From contig JAJKFL010000031.1 of the NCBI GenBank assembly GCA_021186555.1, positions 20,614,487 through 20,678,486 on the forward strand: 64,000 nucleotides of DNA, written 5' to 3'. The position numbers and the translations under genes were made by a program. The notes under the pieces are model-generated. The model was given only the letters and a program-made list of their open reading frames with translations, was not told where the DNA came from and searched no databases. Shown here one piece after another: positions 45,520 through 55,989 of this stretch. Numbering within the stretch: position 1 is the first letter of the stretch; each line of letters starts with the position of its first letter. Origin of the DNA: Reticulitermes speratus. Taxonomy: Eukaryota > Arthropoda > Insecta > Blattodea > Rhinotermitidae.

Positions 45520-46385
45520 TTATGCGATGTTATGATATAAATATCTAAGCAACAATATTGTGCATTTTGTTGGTCTGAGGGTTGTGAATTAGTTATCGAC
45601 ATTGCACGGAAGGAACAAAATCAAACTTGTTTTATGTTCAGTGTTCGTGTTCACACAAGACTTGTTCCCGTTACAAATCTAAGAACGTATCTTCTGTGTC
45701 CGTGCTAGCTACGTGTACAGTCCTTCATAAACTCCCAGAGTTCGCTAATCTAATAACTCTACGTGACCTGTGTAAATCACGAATTTCTCTTTGCATTATA
45801 ACTTGCGTTTTCCATTTACGGCCCAGTATTTTCCTTAGATTTGTTTCCAAACACATTATATTCTTCCGTCATATAAAGAGACCACACACCTTCATTAGTC
45901 CCTACACACGGAACAATATTATATTCAATATTTCTCTACAAACATCACACGTGTACAGTACTAATAAACATTCGTTTTTCCCACGTGTATCAGAAGAGGC
46001 ATCCACGAGCTCTCAAAAGCACCATAGATAAACCAAACGTAAAGTAAATAGATTATTCTAAATATTAATGTTAACACTCAATTAAACAAATATTAACTAC
46101 AACACAATAATATCGCTGGAAGCAAAACTCGGACAACCAAACCAGCATAAATTAAAGCCTGCAAGACATCAATCCATGAAGCCTGTGCTGTCTTTCATCT
46201 GCTGCGTCGAGATACATTTTAAAACGTTTTGAAACAATAATTTAGCTTCTTAAACTTTAGTTCTGTTTTATTTTATGCAATTTGATTGACAGATCAACAT
46301 GTATTTTAACAAATTTTGTAAAATGGAGGTCTCAATTCTAAACATAATTACAATTGTATAAATTTCCTTTTATGTATTTTATATC
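45520..46385. other. Unrecognised AT-rich sequence
   Basis: TGTGCATTTTGTTGGTC at about 45560 looks like a further family 1 end block. The 134-codon frame at 45627-46031 has no recognisable domain. Confidence 0.45.
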
Positions 46386-46388
46386 GCC

Positions 46389-46426
46389 GGCCTGAAGATG
46401 GCCTTTTGAGGTCGAAACATGTTGCC
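46389..46426 (+). ncRNA. Hammerhead-like motif, GUU site
   Basis: Stem I GGC (46389-46391) pairs with GCC (46424-46426). CTGAAGA is at 46392-46398, with an extra T. Stem II GGCCT/AGGTC has one G-T pair. Then GAAA, palindrome ACATGT and T. The surrounding end block is not clearly conserved. Confidence 0.5.
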
Positions 46427-46850
46427 ACATTAAGGATACAACATATAGTAGCTGTTTTGACGGCATTGTGTTTCCTTGATTATTCTCAGTTCTGTGGTTT
46501 TAAGAACAGATGCACGAATGTGCACCAATACGTCACTTCCTTGGTGTTACACATGTCTTTCGTGGCTGCAGTGTGATGCAGTGATTTGAACCTTTTAGTG
46601 TCAGTCCAGTTAGCAAGTGTAGCAGCAGTTAAACAACAGTTTGTGCATGTAACAAGCTGAAACAGGTATATATACTAGAGCCTAGTTGTTGTAAGGTTAC
46701 ATGGCAGTCCGTCGTTTTAAACAAAAGACAATGTATGGGTTGAGGGAGGGGGTGTTGGGGGTGAACGAAGCGTGATCTTATTGTTATGGCTGTTTGCAGG
46801 TCCAATCTAACCCTCTCTCTGTATCTTTCCTTTCTTCTTCGCAAACAGTT
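46427..46850. other. Unrecognised sequence
   Basis: Nothing assigned. Confidence 0.5.
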
Positions 46851-46940
46851 CTGTGTGTGTGTGTGTGTGTGTGTGAGTGTGTGTGTGTGTATGTTTTTGA
46901 GGGGGTTGGTGGTGGTGGTGGTGGTGGTGGGGGGGGGGGA
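46851..46940 (+). repeat. (GT)n, (GGT)n and G-run
   Basis: A GT microsatellite (46851-46894), then a GGT trinucleotide array and a run of about 10 G. Frames across it are artefacts. Confidence 0.95.
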
Positions 46941-47489
46941 GTTCTGTGTGTATCTGTTGTCTGCGAACCAACATTGAACATCCCAGCTCGAAAGGCTGGA
47001 TCAGACACTTCCTATTACTAAACTAACGAGGGATGTCAGTTTTCATCTTTCATTTACGGGCCTATGGAATCACGAAGCGGAGTGGAAAATCCAGGCCGCT
47101 ACAAACCATTGTATGGCAGGCAGTCTGTGGAGAAGCCCACTGCTGCTACCATATTGCGTGTAGCTTATATCGACAGGATAGGGGTTCATGCCTAAATGAG
47201 CTCAATAACAGCGTTGCTGTGTACACAAATATTTCATCTCGTGATCAGCTTAATCCTTGCAGAGAACAATGCAAAGAGAAAGTGACTTTTCGAAAACCAC
47301 ATGTCGAACAAGTATGAAAAAACTGGCAATTTGTTTCCTTGTCTGGACTGAAACCAGCTATGAATTTTGATAATTATGTAAAGGTCGTAGCAGCAATTTC
47401 AATGTATATTGATGGGATATGTATTTATACATACATAGATGTGTAACTTCATGTGGGAACAGCGTCGTTTTGCTACATCAGCAACAAGT
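46941..47489. other. Unrecognised sequence
   Basis: A 94-codon frame (47033-47317) is unassigned. Confidence 0.5.
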
Positions 47490-47518
47490 GTAGTTGCACC
47501 GTGTGTATGTCATGAAGG

Positions 47519-47811
47519 TAAAAGGTAAGGGAAACGTTCTCCCTAGAACAGGCCATGAAGGCCCAGAGGGGGAGTAGAGGTATAGCTCTACTCTTTCTTT
47601 AACTCTGGCACTAGATGGGGGTGGGTGGTCAACTCCACTCCCTGGTCGCTTTACCCCCGGGAAAGAGACCCGGTACTCATTGTATAGGAGGCTGGGTGGG
47701 CCCCAGAGCCGGTCTGGACGTCTGCGAAAAATCTCGCCCCCACCGGGATTCGATCCCCGGACCGTCCAGCCCGTAGCGAGTCGCTATACCGACTGCGCTA
47801 TCGCGGCCCAC
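47519..47811 (-). mobile_element. tRNA-SINE family C, full length, young, nested
   Basis: The minus-strand head has GATAGCGCAGTCGGTATAG (A box) and GGGGATCGAATCCCGG (extended box B). Then GTCCAGACCGGCTCTGG, GAGTACCGGGTCTCTTTCC and GGGGGTAAAGCGACC, with a 3' end CTTACCTTTTACC. The 13-bp target repeat TATGTCATGAAGG (47506-47518 and 47812-47824) lies in the 3' tail of an older family C SINE. This is the reference copy for the family. Confidence 0.92.
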
Positions 47812-47824
47812 TATGTCATGAAGG

Positions 47825-48095
47825 CATAGGGGAAAGTGAAGGGGCTACATTCATTCATAACCTCGGCGATAGACGGGAATGAGTGGTCAGCGTTGTGCAC
47901 CGGCCGCTTTTACTCCCGGGAAAAGAACCCGCGGAAACGATTTAACAGGTGATTGTGTGGGCCCTAGAACCAGCCAGAATGCTTTGGAGAATGGATAAGT
48001 CTCGTTCGCCAGCCGGAATTCGAACCACGATACCTCGGACATCCGGCCCATACGTACCTAGTCACTATACCGACTGAGCTATCCTGAATATTAAG
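47825..48095 (-). mobile_element. Older tRNA-SINE family C, split by a younger one
   Basis: The body from GGCATAGGGGAAAGTGAAGG to the head GATAGCTCAGTCGGTATAGT (minus strand), with an altered box B (GGTTCGAATTCCGG). Its 3' tip lies at about 47490-47518 on the other side of the nested SINE. Confidence 0.8.
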
Positions 48096-48182
48096 AATGT
48101 TAATAGGTCGGTAATTGCTAACAGACGCACTGTTGCCTATTTTTAAAAATGGGAACAGTTGTGCTTTCTTCCATCAGATTGC

Positions 48183-48222
<40 letters not shown>
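48183..48222. repeat. (ATA)n microsatellite
   Basis: About 13 trinucleotide units. Confidence 0.97.
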
Positions 48223-48223
<1 letters not shown>

Positions 48224-48825
48224 GTCCTTTGCACAATTTACACCACAAGGCAAATTCTCCAAAACAAGCGTCATATGATCCTTGCATTAAACGAATATAT
48301 ACAATAATGGCACCAAAAAATGCACGCAAGTATACGAAAACTAGCTTTATACACACAATGGACTCTGTTGTGACGCAATGGTCCAACCCTCCAGCTCTCT
48401 GGGTTAGTTCTGGAACATCACACTTTGCGCCACTATAGGGTAATAAGCAGGCTCTCGAACTCTTGAGTCCGGGGACCTGATCCGGTAGCGTGCCGCCACT
48501 CCCGTAATAAAAAATGAACACTGGAGGGGCTGCGAGAGAACAGACTCTGCAAACTACCCTTCTCTAAACTCGAAATCATAGGTTCTTTTAGATAGAGAAA
48601 GAGAGCAACCGTAATAAGGTTAATTCCTAAACAAAGTATATTATTAAAAATGATACATTGTTATATTAAGGGGCGAGGGTTTCCTATGATACCTGAACTG
48701 ACAGTTCACTGGCTTCCACACCCATCACTGTCAAATACCGCCATAGACCTTTGGTCAATTCAGAAATAAACCATCCTACCGTGTACAGACAATACGAAGG
48801 CGTAGACCAGCAGCACGGCGTCGGG
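48223..48825. other. Unrecognised sequence
   Basis: Nothing assigned. Confidence 0.5.
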
Positions 48826-49930
48826 CTTCATGCCTGTGACAGTACGTCCCTTGACAATAGTAACGACTGAATGACTCTCTCAAGATACCTCCTAACTGTC
48901 CAACTTCATGCCTGTGACAGTACGTCATCTTGACAATAGTAACGACTGAATGACTCTGTCAAGATACCTCCTAACTGTCCAACTTCATGCCTGTGACAGT
49001 ACGTCATCTTGACAATAGTAACGACTGAATGACTCTCTCAAGATACCTCCTAACTGTCCAACTTCATGCCTGTGACAGTACGTCATCTTGACAATAGTAA
49101 CGACTGAATGACTCTCTCAAGATACCTCCTAACTGTCCAACTTCATGCCTGTGACAGTACGTCATCTTGACAATAGTAACGACTGAATGACTCTCTCAAG
49201 ATACCTCCTAACTGTCCAACTTCATGCCTGTGACAGTACGTCATCTTGACAATAGTAACGACTGAATGACTCTCTCAAGATACCTCCTAACTGTCCAACT
49301 TCATGCCTGTGACAGTACGTCATCTTGACAATAGTAACGACTGAATGACTCTCTCAAGATACCTCCTAACTGTCCAACTTCATGCCTGTGACAGTACGTC
49401 ATCTTGACAATAGTAACGACTGAATGACTCTCTCAAGATACCTCCTAACTGTCCAACTTCATGCCTGTGACAGTACTTCATCTTGACAATAGTAACGACT
49501 GAATGACTCTCTCAAGATACCTCCTAACTGTCCAACTTCATGCCTGTGACAGTACGTCATCTTGACAATAGTAACGACTGAATGACTCTCTCAAGATACC
49601 TCCTAACTGTCCAACTTCATGCCTGTGACAGTACGTCATCTTGACAATAGTAACGACTGAATGACTCTCTCAAGATACCTCCTAACTGTCCAACTTCATG
49701 CCTGTGACAGTACGTCATCTTGACAATAGTAACGACTGAATGACTCTGTCAAGATACCTCCTAACTGTCCAACTTCATGCCTGTGACAGTACGTCATCTT
49801 GACAATAGTAACGACTGAATGACTCTGTCAAGATACCTCCTAACTGTCCAACTTCATGCCTGTGACAGTACGTCATCTTGACAATAGTAACGACTGAAGG
49901 ACTCTCTCAAGGTACCTGCTAACTGTCCAA
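48826..49930 (+). repeat. 79-bp minisatellite, 14 units
   Basis: Units begin CTTCATGCCTGTGACAGTAC. Variation is slight: a first unit of 78 bp (GTCCCTTG), CTCTCTCAAG or CTCTGTCAAG, one GTACTTCATC, and a diverged last unit. Edge units carry most changes, as expected from unequal exchange. No hammerhead core found. Confidence 0.97.
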
Positions 49931-50220
49931 CTTACTGACGTTTTTATACTTAAATATTGCGTCTTTCCACCTACTTCATCGCAACAGTTTGTTATTTCTC
50001 AACGAAACAATAATTTTACAGTTTGTTTGACCTCGGTCTAGGCGTTACAAATTTCTAAGTTTCTGGTCATCAGCAAATGCTTTACATACCCAAGTTACTC
50101 CATAACAGTGTTCTGGCCTTCATATATCAACAAACTATGGAATTTCATAACATAATAATTGTTACATCCCTTCTCCACACATTACAACCCTAATTTATAA
50201 CAGCATTTTCTAAATTTTAC
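49931..50220. other. Unrecognised AT-rich sequence
   Basis: Nothing assigned. Confidence 0.5.
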
Positions 50221-50256
50221 AAGCGGTCAATGTTCCCAAAATTCACTATATTACAG

Positions 50257-50299
50257 ACTCCTACACGTTTCGGCCAACCATGTAGCCGTCTTCAGGGAT
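50257..50299 (-). ncRNA. Hammerhead-like motif
   Basis: Minus strand: CTGAAGA, extra C, stem II GGC/GCC, GAAA, then ACGTGT (self-pairing with two G-T wobbles) and A. Stem I has three pairs, TCC/GGA. Confidence 0.48.
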
Positions 50300-50332
50300 A
50301 TAAAATACAAAGGTCGCATACATTAAAATTAT

Positions 50333-50729
50333 TTTTTATGACTCGACAGCCCTATATGGGCCTGGGCCTCCTCGTTTCGTCGACGTTTCACGATCACACA
50401 CTTTAGACACATCACACTCGGTAGGACTCCTCTGAACGAGGGACCAGCTCGTCGCAGAGACCCCTATCCGACAACACACAACACTCACAAGAGACAGACA
50501 TCCATGCCCCTGGTGGGATTTTTTTTTTTTTTTTTTTTTTTCCCCCTCTTTTGATCCATTTTTGTACTATTTAAATCCTTTCGTCCTTCATGTCACTTTA
50601 CGTTCCATACTACCCTCCTTACAACAACCACAACACAAACATCCATGCCCCCGGTGGGATTCGAACCCACAATCCCAGTAAGCGAGCGGCCGTAGGCCCA
50701 CGCCTTAGACCGCACGGCCACTGGGATCG
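50333..50729 (-). mobile_element. tRNA-SINE family A, long composite form, with target-site duplication
   Basis: Perfect 17-bp target repeat GCATACATTAAAATTAT (50316-50332 and 50730-50746) inside the left Penelope-like repeat. It carries the composite insert with a long T-run (50519-50540). The GCCTGTCCGGGG end of the insert is eroded, unlike the 11727 and 37192 copies. The head is on the right with box B GGTTCGAATCCC. Confidence 0.93.
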
Positions 50730-51066
50730 GCATACATTAAAATTATAAAGTGAAATTATAAAATTATTAGAACCAATGCAAAGGTGTAATTGCTATCACA
50801 AGAACCAGTATTTTAAAGTACCACCCACGCTCGGTTTGCCGTACAAACTACACCACTACGCTGTCTCTCGGATGGCGAATTACGAACTGAAACCTACGTA
50901 TACCGTCCAACCAGTATCAACTCATTCTTATCGCAATAACTTGTGTTTATGTACTTCTAATCTGTTGGTTCTTATGATTGTAATTACATCTTTGCAGTGT
51001 TTCTGATAATTTTATAATTTGATTTTATATTTTTAATGTATATGACCTTTGTACGAGTACTTTATA

Positions 51067-51106
51067 CCCTGAAGATGACCACATGGTTGGCCGAAACATG
51101 TAGGAG
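51067..51106 (+). ncRNA. Hammerhead-like motif
   Basis: CTGAAGA (51069-51075), extra T, stem II with one A-C mismatch (GACC against GGCC), GAAA, ACATGT, A. Stem I has only two pairs next to the core. Confidence 0.45.
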
Positions 51107-51130
51107 ATCATTATGTGTATAAAACAAATT

Positions 51131-51879
51131 TTAGTGTACTTGTATGCATTTGTTTGTCCCATTATTTTATATCTCCAAAACAATTTTAAAATTTCAAACT
51201 AGGTGTATAAAATAAAAAATGTTTTGCTCACAATCAGTGGCCAAAGGGTGAGGCCAACGAATTAAAAAAAATAATTTGGCACCTTTTAGTAATTTGCACG
51301 GCTACTCCAACCGGAAAATACAGAACAATTTGTCATTTTTCCCCAAAATTCCACGATCACTATTTTACATGCTAGCAATAAGGAGGGCTTGCCATAAATC
51401 CGTATTGCTCAAACTGCCATTCAACTGCAACACTAGTCGTCAATCATTGTTCTCTATATCTTACATTTTGTGATGATGCCCCATGCGGTTTGGTAAACTG
51501 AACAGATACGCCTTTTTCACGCCCTCAGCGTGCCGTCCCATTATGACATACTGGATGAGAAATGACAATAATTTCAGTATGAAAGAAAAATACTTAATGG
51601 CCTGCAGGGAGGAACGCTTTAAACACCCTGTGGGTTTTCTCAGAATCGGTACGGAATAACAAGATATACACGAATGAGGAAATATAATAAGCCCATGGGC
51701 TGTATTTCATCCCCGAGAATTTGAAAGTGTTCCGTTACAATACTGCACAGTATTGCCTACTCCCCAGTCTGTTTGTTTTTGTGTAAACAGATTTAATTTA
51801 CCAATCAAAACAAGCGAAGTGCGTTCTTGATACATCAGTTCATAGGTATCCACCTGTGAATATATACATCTCGTATTTT
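51131..51879. other. Unrecognised sequence
   Basis: Nothing assigned. Confidence 0.5.
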
Positions 51880-51887
51880 GTGTAGAA

Positions 51888-52049
51888 CAGGGGTGCACAA
51901 ATTTTCCGAAAATCTGGGAGCCACCTCAAAATTCTAGGCGCCAGAGGGGTAATATGAACTTCCATACTGATTACCCACCAATATTAGGCACCATCATAAA
52001 AATATTTAGTCGCTTCGGCGACCTGGCAACAGGGAGTTTTGCACCCCTT
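51888..52049. mobile_element. hAT-type MITE (29748 family)
   Basis: Termini CAGGGGTGCACAAA and TTTTGCACCCCTT. Target octamers GTGTAGAA (51880-51887) and GTGTAGAG (52050-52057). The interior includes CCACCAATATTAGGCACCAT. Best-preserved ends of the family here. Confidence 0.88.
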
Positions 52050-52359
52050 GTGTAGAGGATCATTCATTCTGTAAACTGTCTTACGACAGGTCCATAGCCT
52101 CTTCCAAAGCGAGTTCTTCACAGGGTGCGATCTAGTGCTTCCTCTTTCAATTTCCAGTATCCGTGTAGAGGACAGCCTAGTGCAATAGACAGATGTTTCC
52201 ACTCATTTCGGTGCCTTCTTTGGGGACGGTGAGTTTGTGTATGCAGAGTCATGCTGATCCCGACTCTGCCCCGCAGAAATGTTAACATTATTCATTTGCA
52301 TGGAAACTGTATCACTGAACTGTGTCTGATGCCTGCAGTACAAAAAGAGCGCAGTCTTT

Positions 52360-52638
52360 ATAGGGAGTAAGCTACGAGCTAAACGACCGAGGAATTTTGG
52401 TTCGATTTCCAGCAAGGGCAATAGATTTTCTTTTCTCCAGAGCGTAGATTTAGGCTCTGGGATTGGTCGAGCGTCCTCTTCAGTTGATACCGGGGCTCTT
52501 TTCCCTGGGGTAAAGGGACCGGGATGTGAAGCTGACTACTAACCGCATCTAGTACCGAGATTTTGAATGAGTAGAGCTATATCTTTGCTCCCCCATACAC
52601 CTTCGTGGCGTGCACATCGGAAACTTACTTTACCTTGT
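52360..52638 (+). mobile_element. tRNA-SINE family C copy
   Basis: A weak head (TAAGCTACGAGCTAAACGAC, box B-like GGTTCGATTTCC), then CTTTTCTCCAGAGCGTAG, GGGTAAAGGGACCGGGATG and a 3' end at CTTCGTGGCGTGCACATC. Confidence 0.75.
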
Positions 52639-52851
52639 GTTGCCTAAAATTTTAAGAAATAAGGAAGGGGAAAGATTTCTAATCCTTATTCACAGTTTCT
52701 AATGGCTTAACTTGTGTCAAACTGGTATTACATGTCCGCTGAATTTTTGTTGGAACCGAATTTTGTAAGTAGCTAATTGTCCAAGAATCGAGGGTTGCTA
52801 TTGTCCATCATCGCTGGAATGATTTCGACTGTACCGCCTGGAACTACCTGC

Positions 52852-53101
52852 GTAGACTGGGGTAGGCGGTTGAGGCTCCCAGATTTCTAGACAATCGGCA
52901 CATGTAGGTGGTAAGATTGTCAGCCCTACGCACCGGCCGCCTCTACCCCCCAGGAAATATTCCCGGTACTCATTTCTGTTAGAGGCTGAGTCGACCCCAG
53001 GGCCATAGTGCGACCGGAAGGATTATGTCAATGAAAAATTCCAATGACACCATCGGGAATCGAACCCGCTGCTTTCCGGCTTGTAGCGCAGTGCCTCAAC
53101 C
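52852..53101 (-). mobile_element. tRNA-SINE family B, head-truncated
   Basis: Matches 33001-33306 throughout, but the first 18 or so nt of the tRNA-like head are absent and the middle 3' block is shortened. Direct repeat AACTACCTGC at 52842-52851 and 53102-53111. Confidence 0.85.
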
Positions 53102-53111
53102 AACTACCTGC

Positions 53112-53985
53112 TTGTAGCAATGCAAAATGATGGACGTGTTATATGTGGACAGGTCTGAAGGATGCTGGCACTAGATATATTCATCTGTCGATAAATTAAT
53201 CGATCTAGGCGGCTTAAGTGTTAAGATTAAGCCACGTGTTTATAACTTTAAATATTCTGACGCCTTCTCCTGGAACCTTAAAGGTCATTTCAGCTCGTTG
53301 CTGTGCAGCTCAGATCTCACGTCTTGAAGGTCCTGACGTATCCTTCAAGTTTCATTCTACACCAGCTACGTAACGGGAAGATTGACGTAAATAGACATTA
53401 GTTTGTGAGTCCTTGTATATATCATATGAAGTATCAGAACTTCTGTAAGAAAAAATTTCACCGAGCCGATTTTGAGAAAGCTGACTCACACTTCGATCCA
53501 GCGTCGTGATAGAGGGTTGAGCACTTTTAGCACTTCTGCTTCCGGTTCTGGAAGTACGGGGTTCAAAGCTGGGTAGACACACCAACATTTTTCGTGTTTC
53601 TCTACAGCGCATTTAAGCACATGCTTGAACAATACTTCCAAACAGCGTACAGTCACTTCTTTGCTCACATTTTCCAACATACCATTCGGAACAATTCTGT
53701 ATTTGATGCTCTATCACTCATGGTCAATAAATTGCGGTTAATAAATCATTCAACCCTTAGTGTACTCTTCACATCCTTCGTGGTTCCATTTTCTAAAGAT
53801 TGGTGGATTTTTAAGTTATTTGAAAAGTCTCTCTCAGCTCGAAGGTGTTTTACAGCATCAAACGTGATTGTTACCACTACGTATGATCCAGATAAGGGTT
53901 AGGAAGGCGATAATTGTGTCGTAATTTAAAGGGCTGTCAACCATTCGCCAGGGGAGATAGCTGGTGTACCGTCTGAGATTTAAAG
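53112..53985. other. Unrecognised sequence
   Basis: A 102-codon frame at 53594-53902 is unassigned. Confidence 0.5.
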
Positions 53986-53989
53986 CTTT

Positions 53990-54280
53990 TGTACAGCAGG
54001 GACAGCTTAGTCGGTATGCTGACGAGACGAGGGGATGGATGTTGAAGGAATCGTGCTTCGATTCCCGGCAGGGTGAATGATGTATCTCTTTTCCAGAGCG
54101 TCCAGGGCGCTTTATCTAGGGGAAGTGTCCCCTTAGATAAAGCGGCAAGTACGCGAAGCAGACCACTCATCCCATCTAGTGCCGAAATTAAGAGTGGGCG
54201 GTTTAATACGTTTACTTTCCTATATATATATATATATATATGCCTTCATGATGTGCACAGGGACAATGTTACTGTCGTTA
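53990..54280 (+). mobile_element. tRNA-SINE family C copy with (TA)n
   Basis: Head ACAGCTTAGTCGGTATGC and box-B-like GCTTCGATTCCCGG, then CTTTTCCAGAGCGTCCAGG and CCCATCTAGTGCCGAAATTA. A TA microsatellite (54221-54241) lies before the 3' CCTTCATGATGTGCACAGGG. Confidence 0.78.
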
Positions 54281-54904
54281 CTTTTGTCGCCGTACTGTTC
54301 TGTATGTTTCTACAAACGAAGCCAATTTTAAACCTTTCTAACAATTTTTTATCAGTGTCTTCCGCTCGGCGTATGTGTTGCTCGCAAGATTTCAGTGTTC
54401 GCACAATTCGAGACAGGAATGCAAGTACGTGTTTCCAACATAAACCACCGATCGACAGGACTTCCGTATGAGGAATTCAAATGTCTGTGCGCCGTGTACA
54501 TTACGTTAAGCGAGATAAACAACTACAAAGTTCGTGTATGTCTAGAATGCAGTGCTGAAGGCTACTGCGCCAAATAACTTACGGATTTGTTTCGTCCTTT
54601 CTGTCTTCCACCTGTCCACCTGTCAGTAACAGGCGACATGTAACATTGCAATAAGTTTAACAAGTGGGGAGGATCAGGATGTCCCTTCTGAACTGCACAA
54701 CGCCAGTGTAAATTAACAGTTGGCGCTTAAAAAGACTTGTGTTTTGTTGGTCAACGTAATTCTTTTAGCATTTCGGGAATTACAAACGGCAAGCCCCGTT
54801 TAATTATCCCGCTTCCTCCAAGGTCATCCTGAGCAGTCTTTCTCGGACCGCGGACAGCAGCCTGCTGGATGTTCGCGAAGACTGTTACTTTCATACAAGT
54901 AAGG
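54281..54904. other. Unrecognised sequence
   Basis: Nothing assigned. Confidence 0.5.
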
Positions 54905-55140
54905 TAAATATGTCCCTGCCCTCGCCATGAAGGCATATTGTGAAGGGGAGATGTAGCACCACATATTCTTAACCTCTGTATTAGATAAATGTGAGTGGAC
55001 AGCTTCACGTCCCGGCCGCTTTAACTCCAAGGGAAACGGTCCCTTGCTCAATTTCATAGGAGGCTGGGTGAGCCCCAGGGCCGGTCCGGACATTTTGGAG
55101 AAGAAAGAGATATATTCCGACCCACCGACCCACCCCGCCA
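54905..55140 (-). mobile_element. tRNA-SINE family C copy, head-less
   Basis: GCCATGAAGGCATATTGTG, CCCGGCCGCTTTAACTCC, AGGAGGCTGGGTGAGCCCC and GGTCCGGACATTTTGGAG keep family order. The tRNA part is missing. Confidence 0.78.
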
Positions 55141-55424
55141 CTGGAAACGCCCCTATTGTTAGCATTCTTAAAGCCAAAAGCGCATTCAGATTTTGTTAAA
55201 GTAACATAGCCTCTTAAGGTGATTCATCCCTGTTGTGTTTTACTCAAATGTCATATTTAATAATATTGTGTAAGGCTGAGTTTTGTAAAATAACCTTTGT
55301 AACGTAGTCTGTCTAACCGACTGTTTGTTTCTGTTTGGCTTTTTGAAAAATAATTCTCGTTATACCTTCAAGTCTGTGGAGCCAGTTTACTGATATGTTT
55401 CACTCTGTCTTAGTTTATTTGAAG

Positions 55425-55709
55425 GAGCCGCGATGGCTCAGTCGGTATAGTGATTAGATTACAGACAGGACGATCCGGGCTAGGAATTCTGGTACAGGAA
55501 AGTTTTGTCCAATTTGTCTAGGCCTGCAATGGGGCTCACTCAGCCTCCGGTTCAATGGGTAAATGGGTCTTTTCCGGGGGGTAAAGCGGCCGGGGCATTA
55601 TATTGACCACTGATCTCCATCTAGCGCCGAGGTTAAGAATGAGTAAAGCTATACCTCTGCTCCCCCTGTATGCGTTCACGGCGTGTACAGGAAACACTTT
55701 TACCGTAGA
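55425..55709 (+). mobile_element. tRNA-SINE family C, full length, with target-site duplication
   Basis: Head GCCGCGATGGCTCAGTCGG (A box). The box B area is decayed. Then CTCACTCAGCCTCCGGTTCA, GGGTAAAGCGGCCGGGGC and GTTCACGGCGTGTACAGG. Target repeat TTATTTGAAG (55415-55424) and TTACTTGAAG (55710-55719). Confidence 0.85.
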
Positions 55710-55989
55710 TTACTTGAAGATTATTTTTCGTAACGTCCGTGAATATATCCTGCTTCTTGCGTGACATGTTTAATTCTGTCTCACTTTATCTGAAGAAAGC
55801 TTCCCGGCCGCAGGTTATGTATAGCGTAGAATGGAAGGTAGGGTCTAGCTGATAACGCTGAATCAAGCGGAAGGAAGTGGCCGCAGCATATTTTAATCTG
55901 TAAGTACCAATTCCAGTAACCTTCCCATTTCGTACATAGCTATGTATCTTCACCAGTTGATGTAACTTTGCCGAGCGCTTACGAACTGT

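Larger units (their letters stand above)
50230..51130. mobile_element. Inverted pair of Penelope-like terminal repeats, family 1, containing a SINE
   Basis: The left repeat (about 50230-50332, minus) and right repeat (about 51001-51130, plus) are inverted copies. AAATTATAAAATTATTAGAA (50754) and TTCTGATAATTTTATAATTT (51002) extend the pairing inward beyond the SINE. Removing the SINE and one target copy leaves about 490 bp. The 230-bp internal region has no recognised coding sequence. No flanking duplication was identified. Confidence 0.65.

Noticed and set aside
45627-46031. 134-codon frame downstream of the direct terminal-repeat pair, as a possible Penelope ORF
   Set aside because: It has no reverse transcriptase or GIY-YIG motifs and lies outside the repeat pair.
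46784-47021. Pro-, His- and Gly-rich short frames
   Set aside because: They arise from GT, GGT and poly(G) arrays.
47519-47811. Functional tRNA genes (box A/B matches here and at 8261, 11727, 22476, 27484, 33001, 37192, 50333, 55425 and 55990)
   Set aside because: Each is the head of a repeated SINE with a conserved body and often a target duplication. The cloverleaf is not completed by a proper acceptor stem.
48826-49930. Hammerhead-coding satellite, as known in some crickets and newts
   Set aside because: I checked the 79-, 72-, 51-, 36- and 35-bp units on both strands. None contains CTGANGA with a downstream GAAA in workable spacing.
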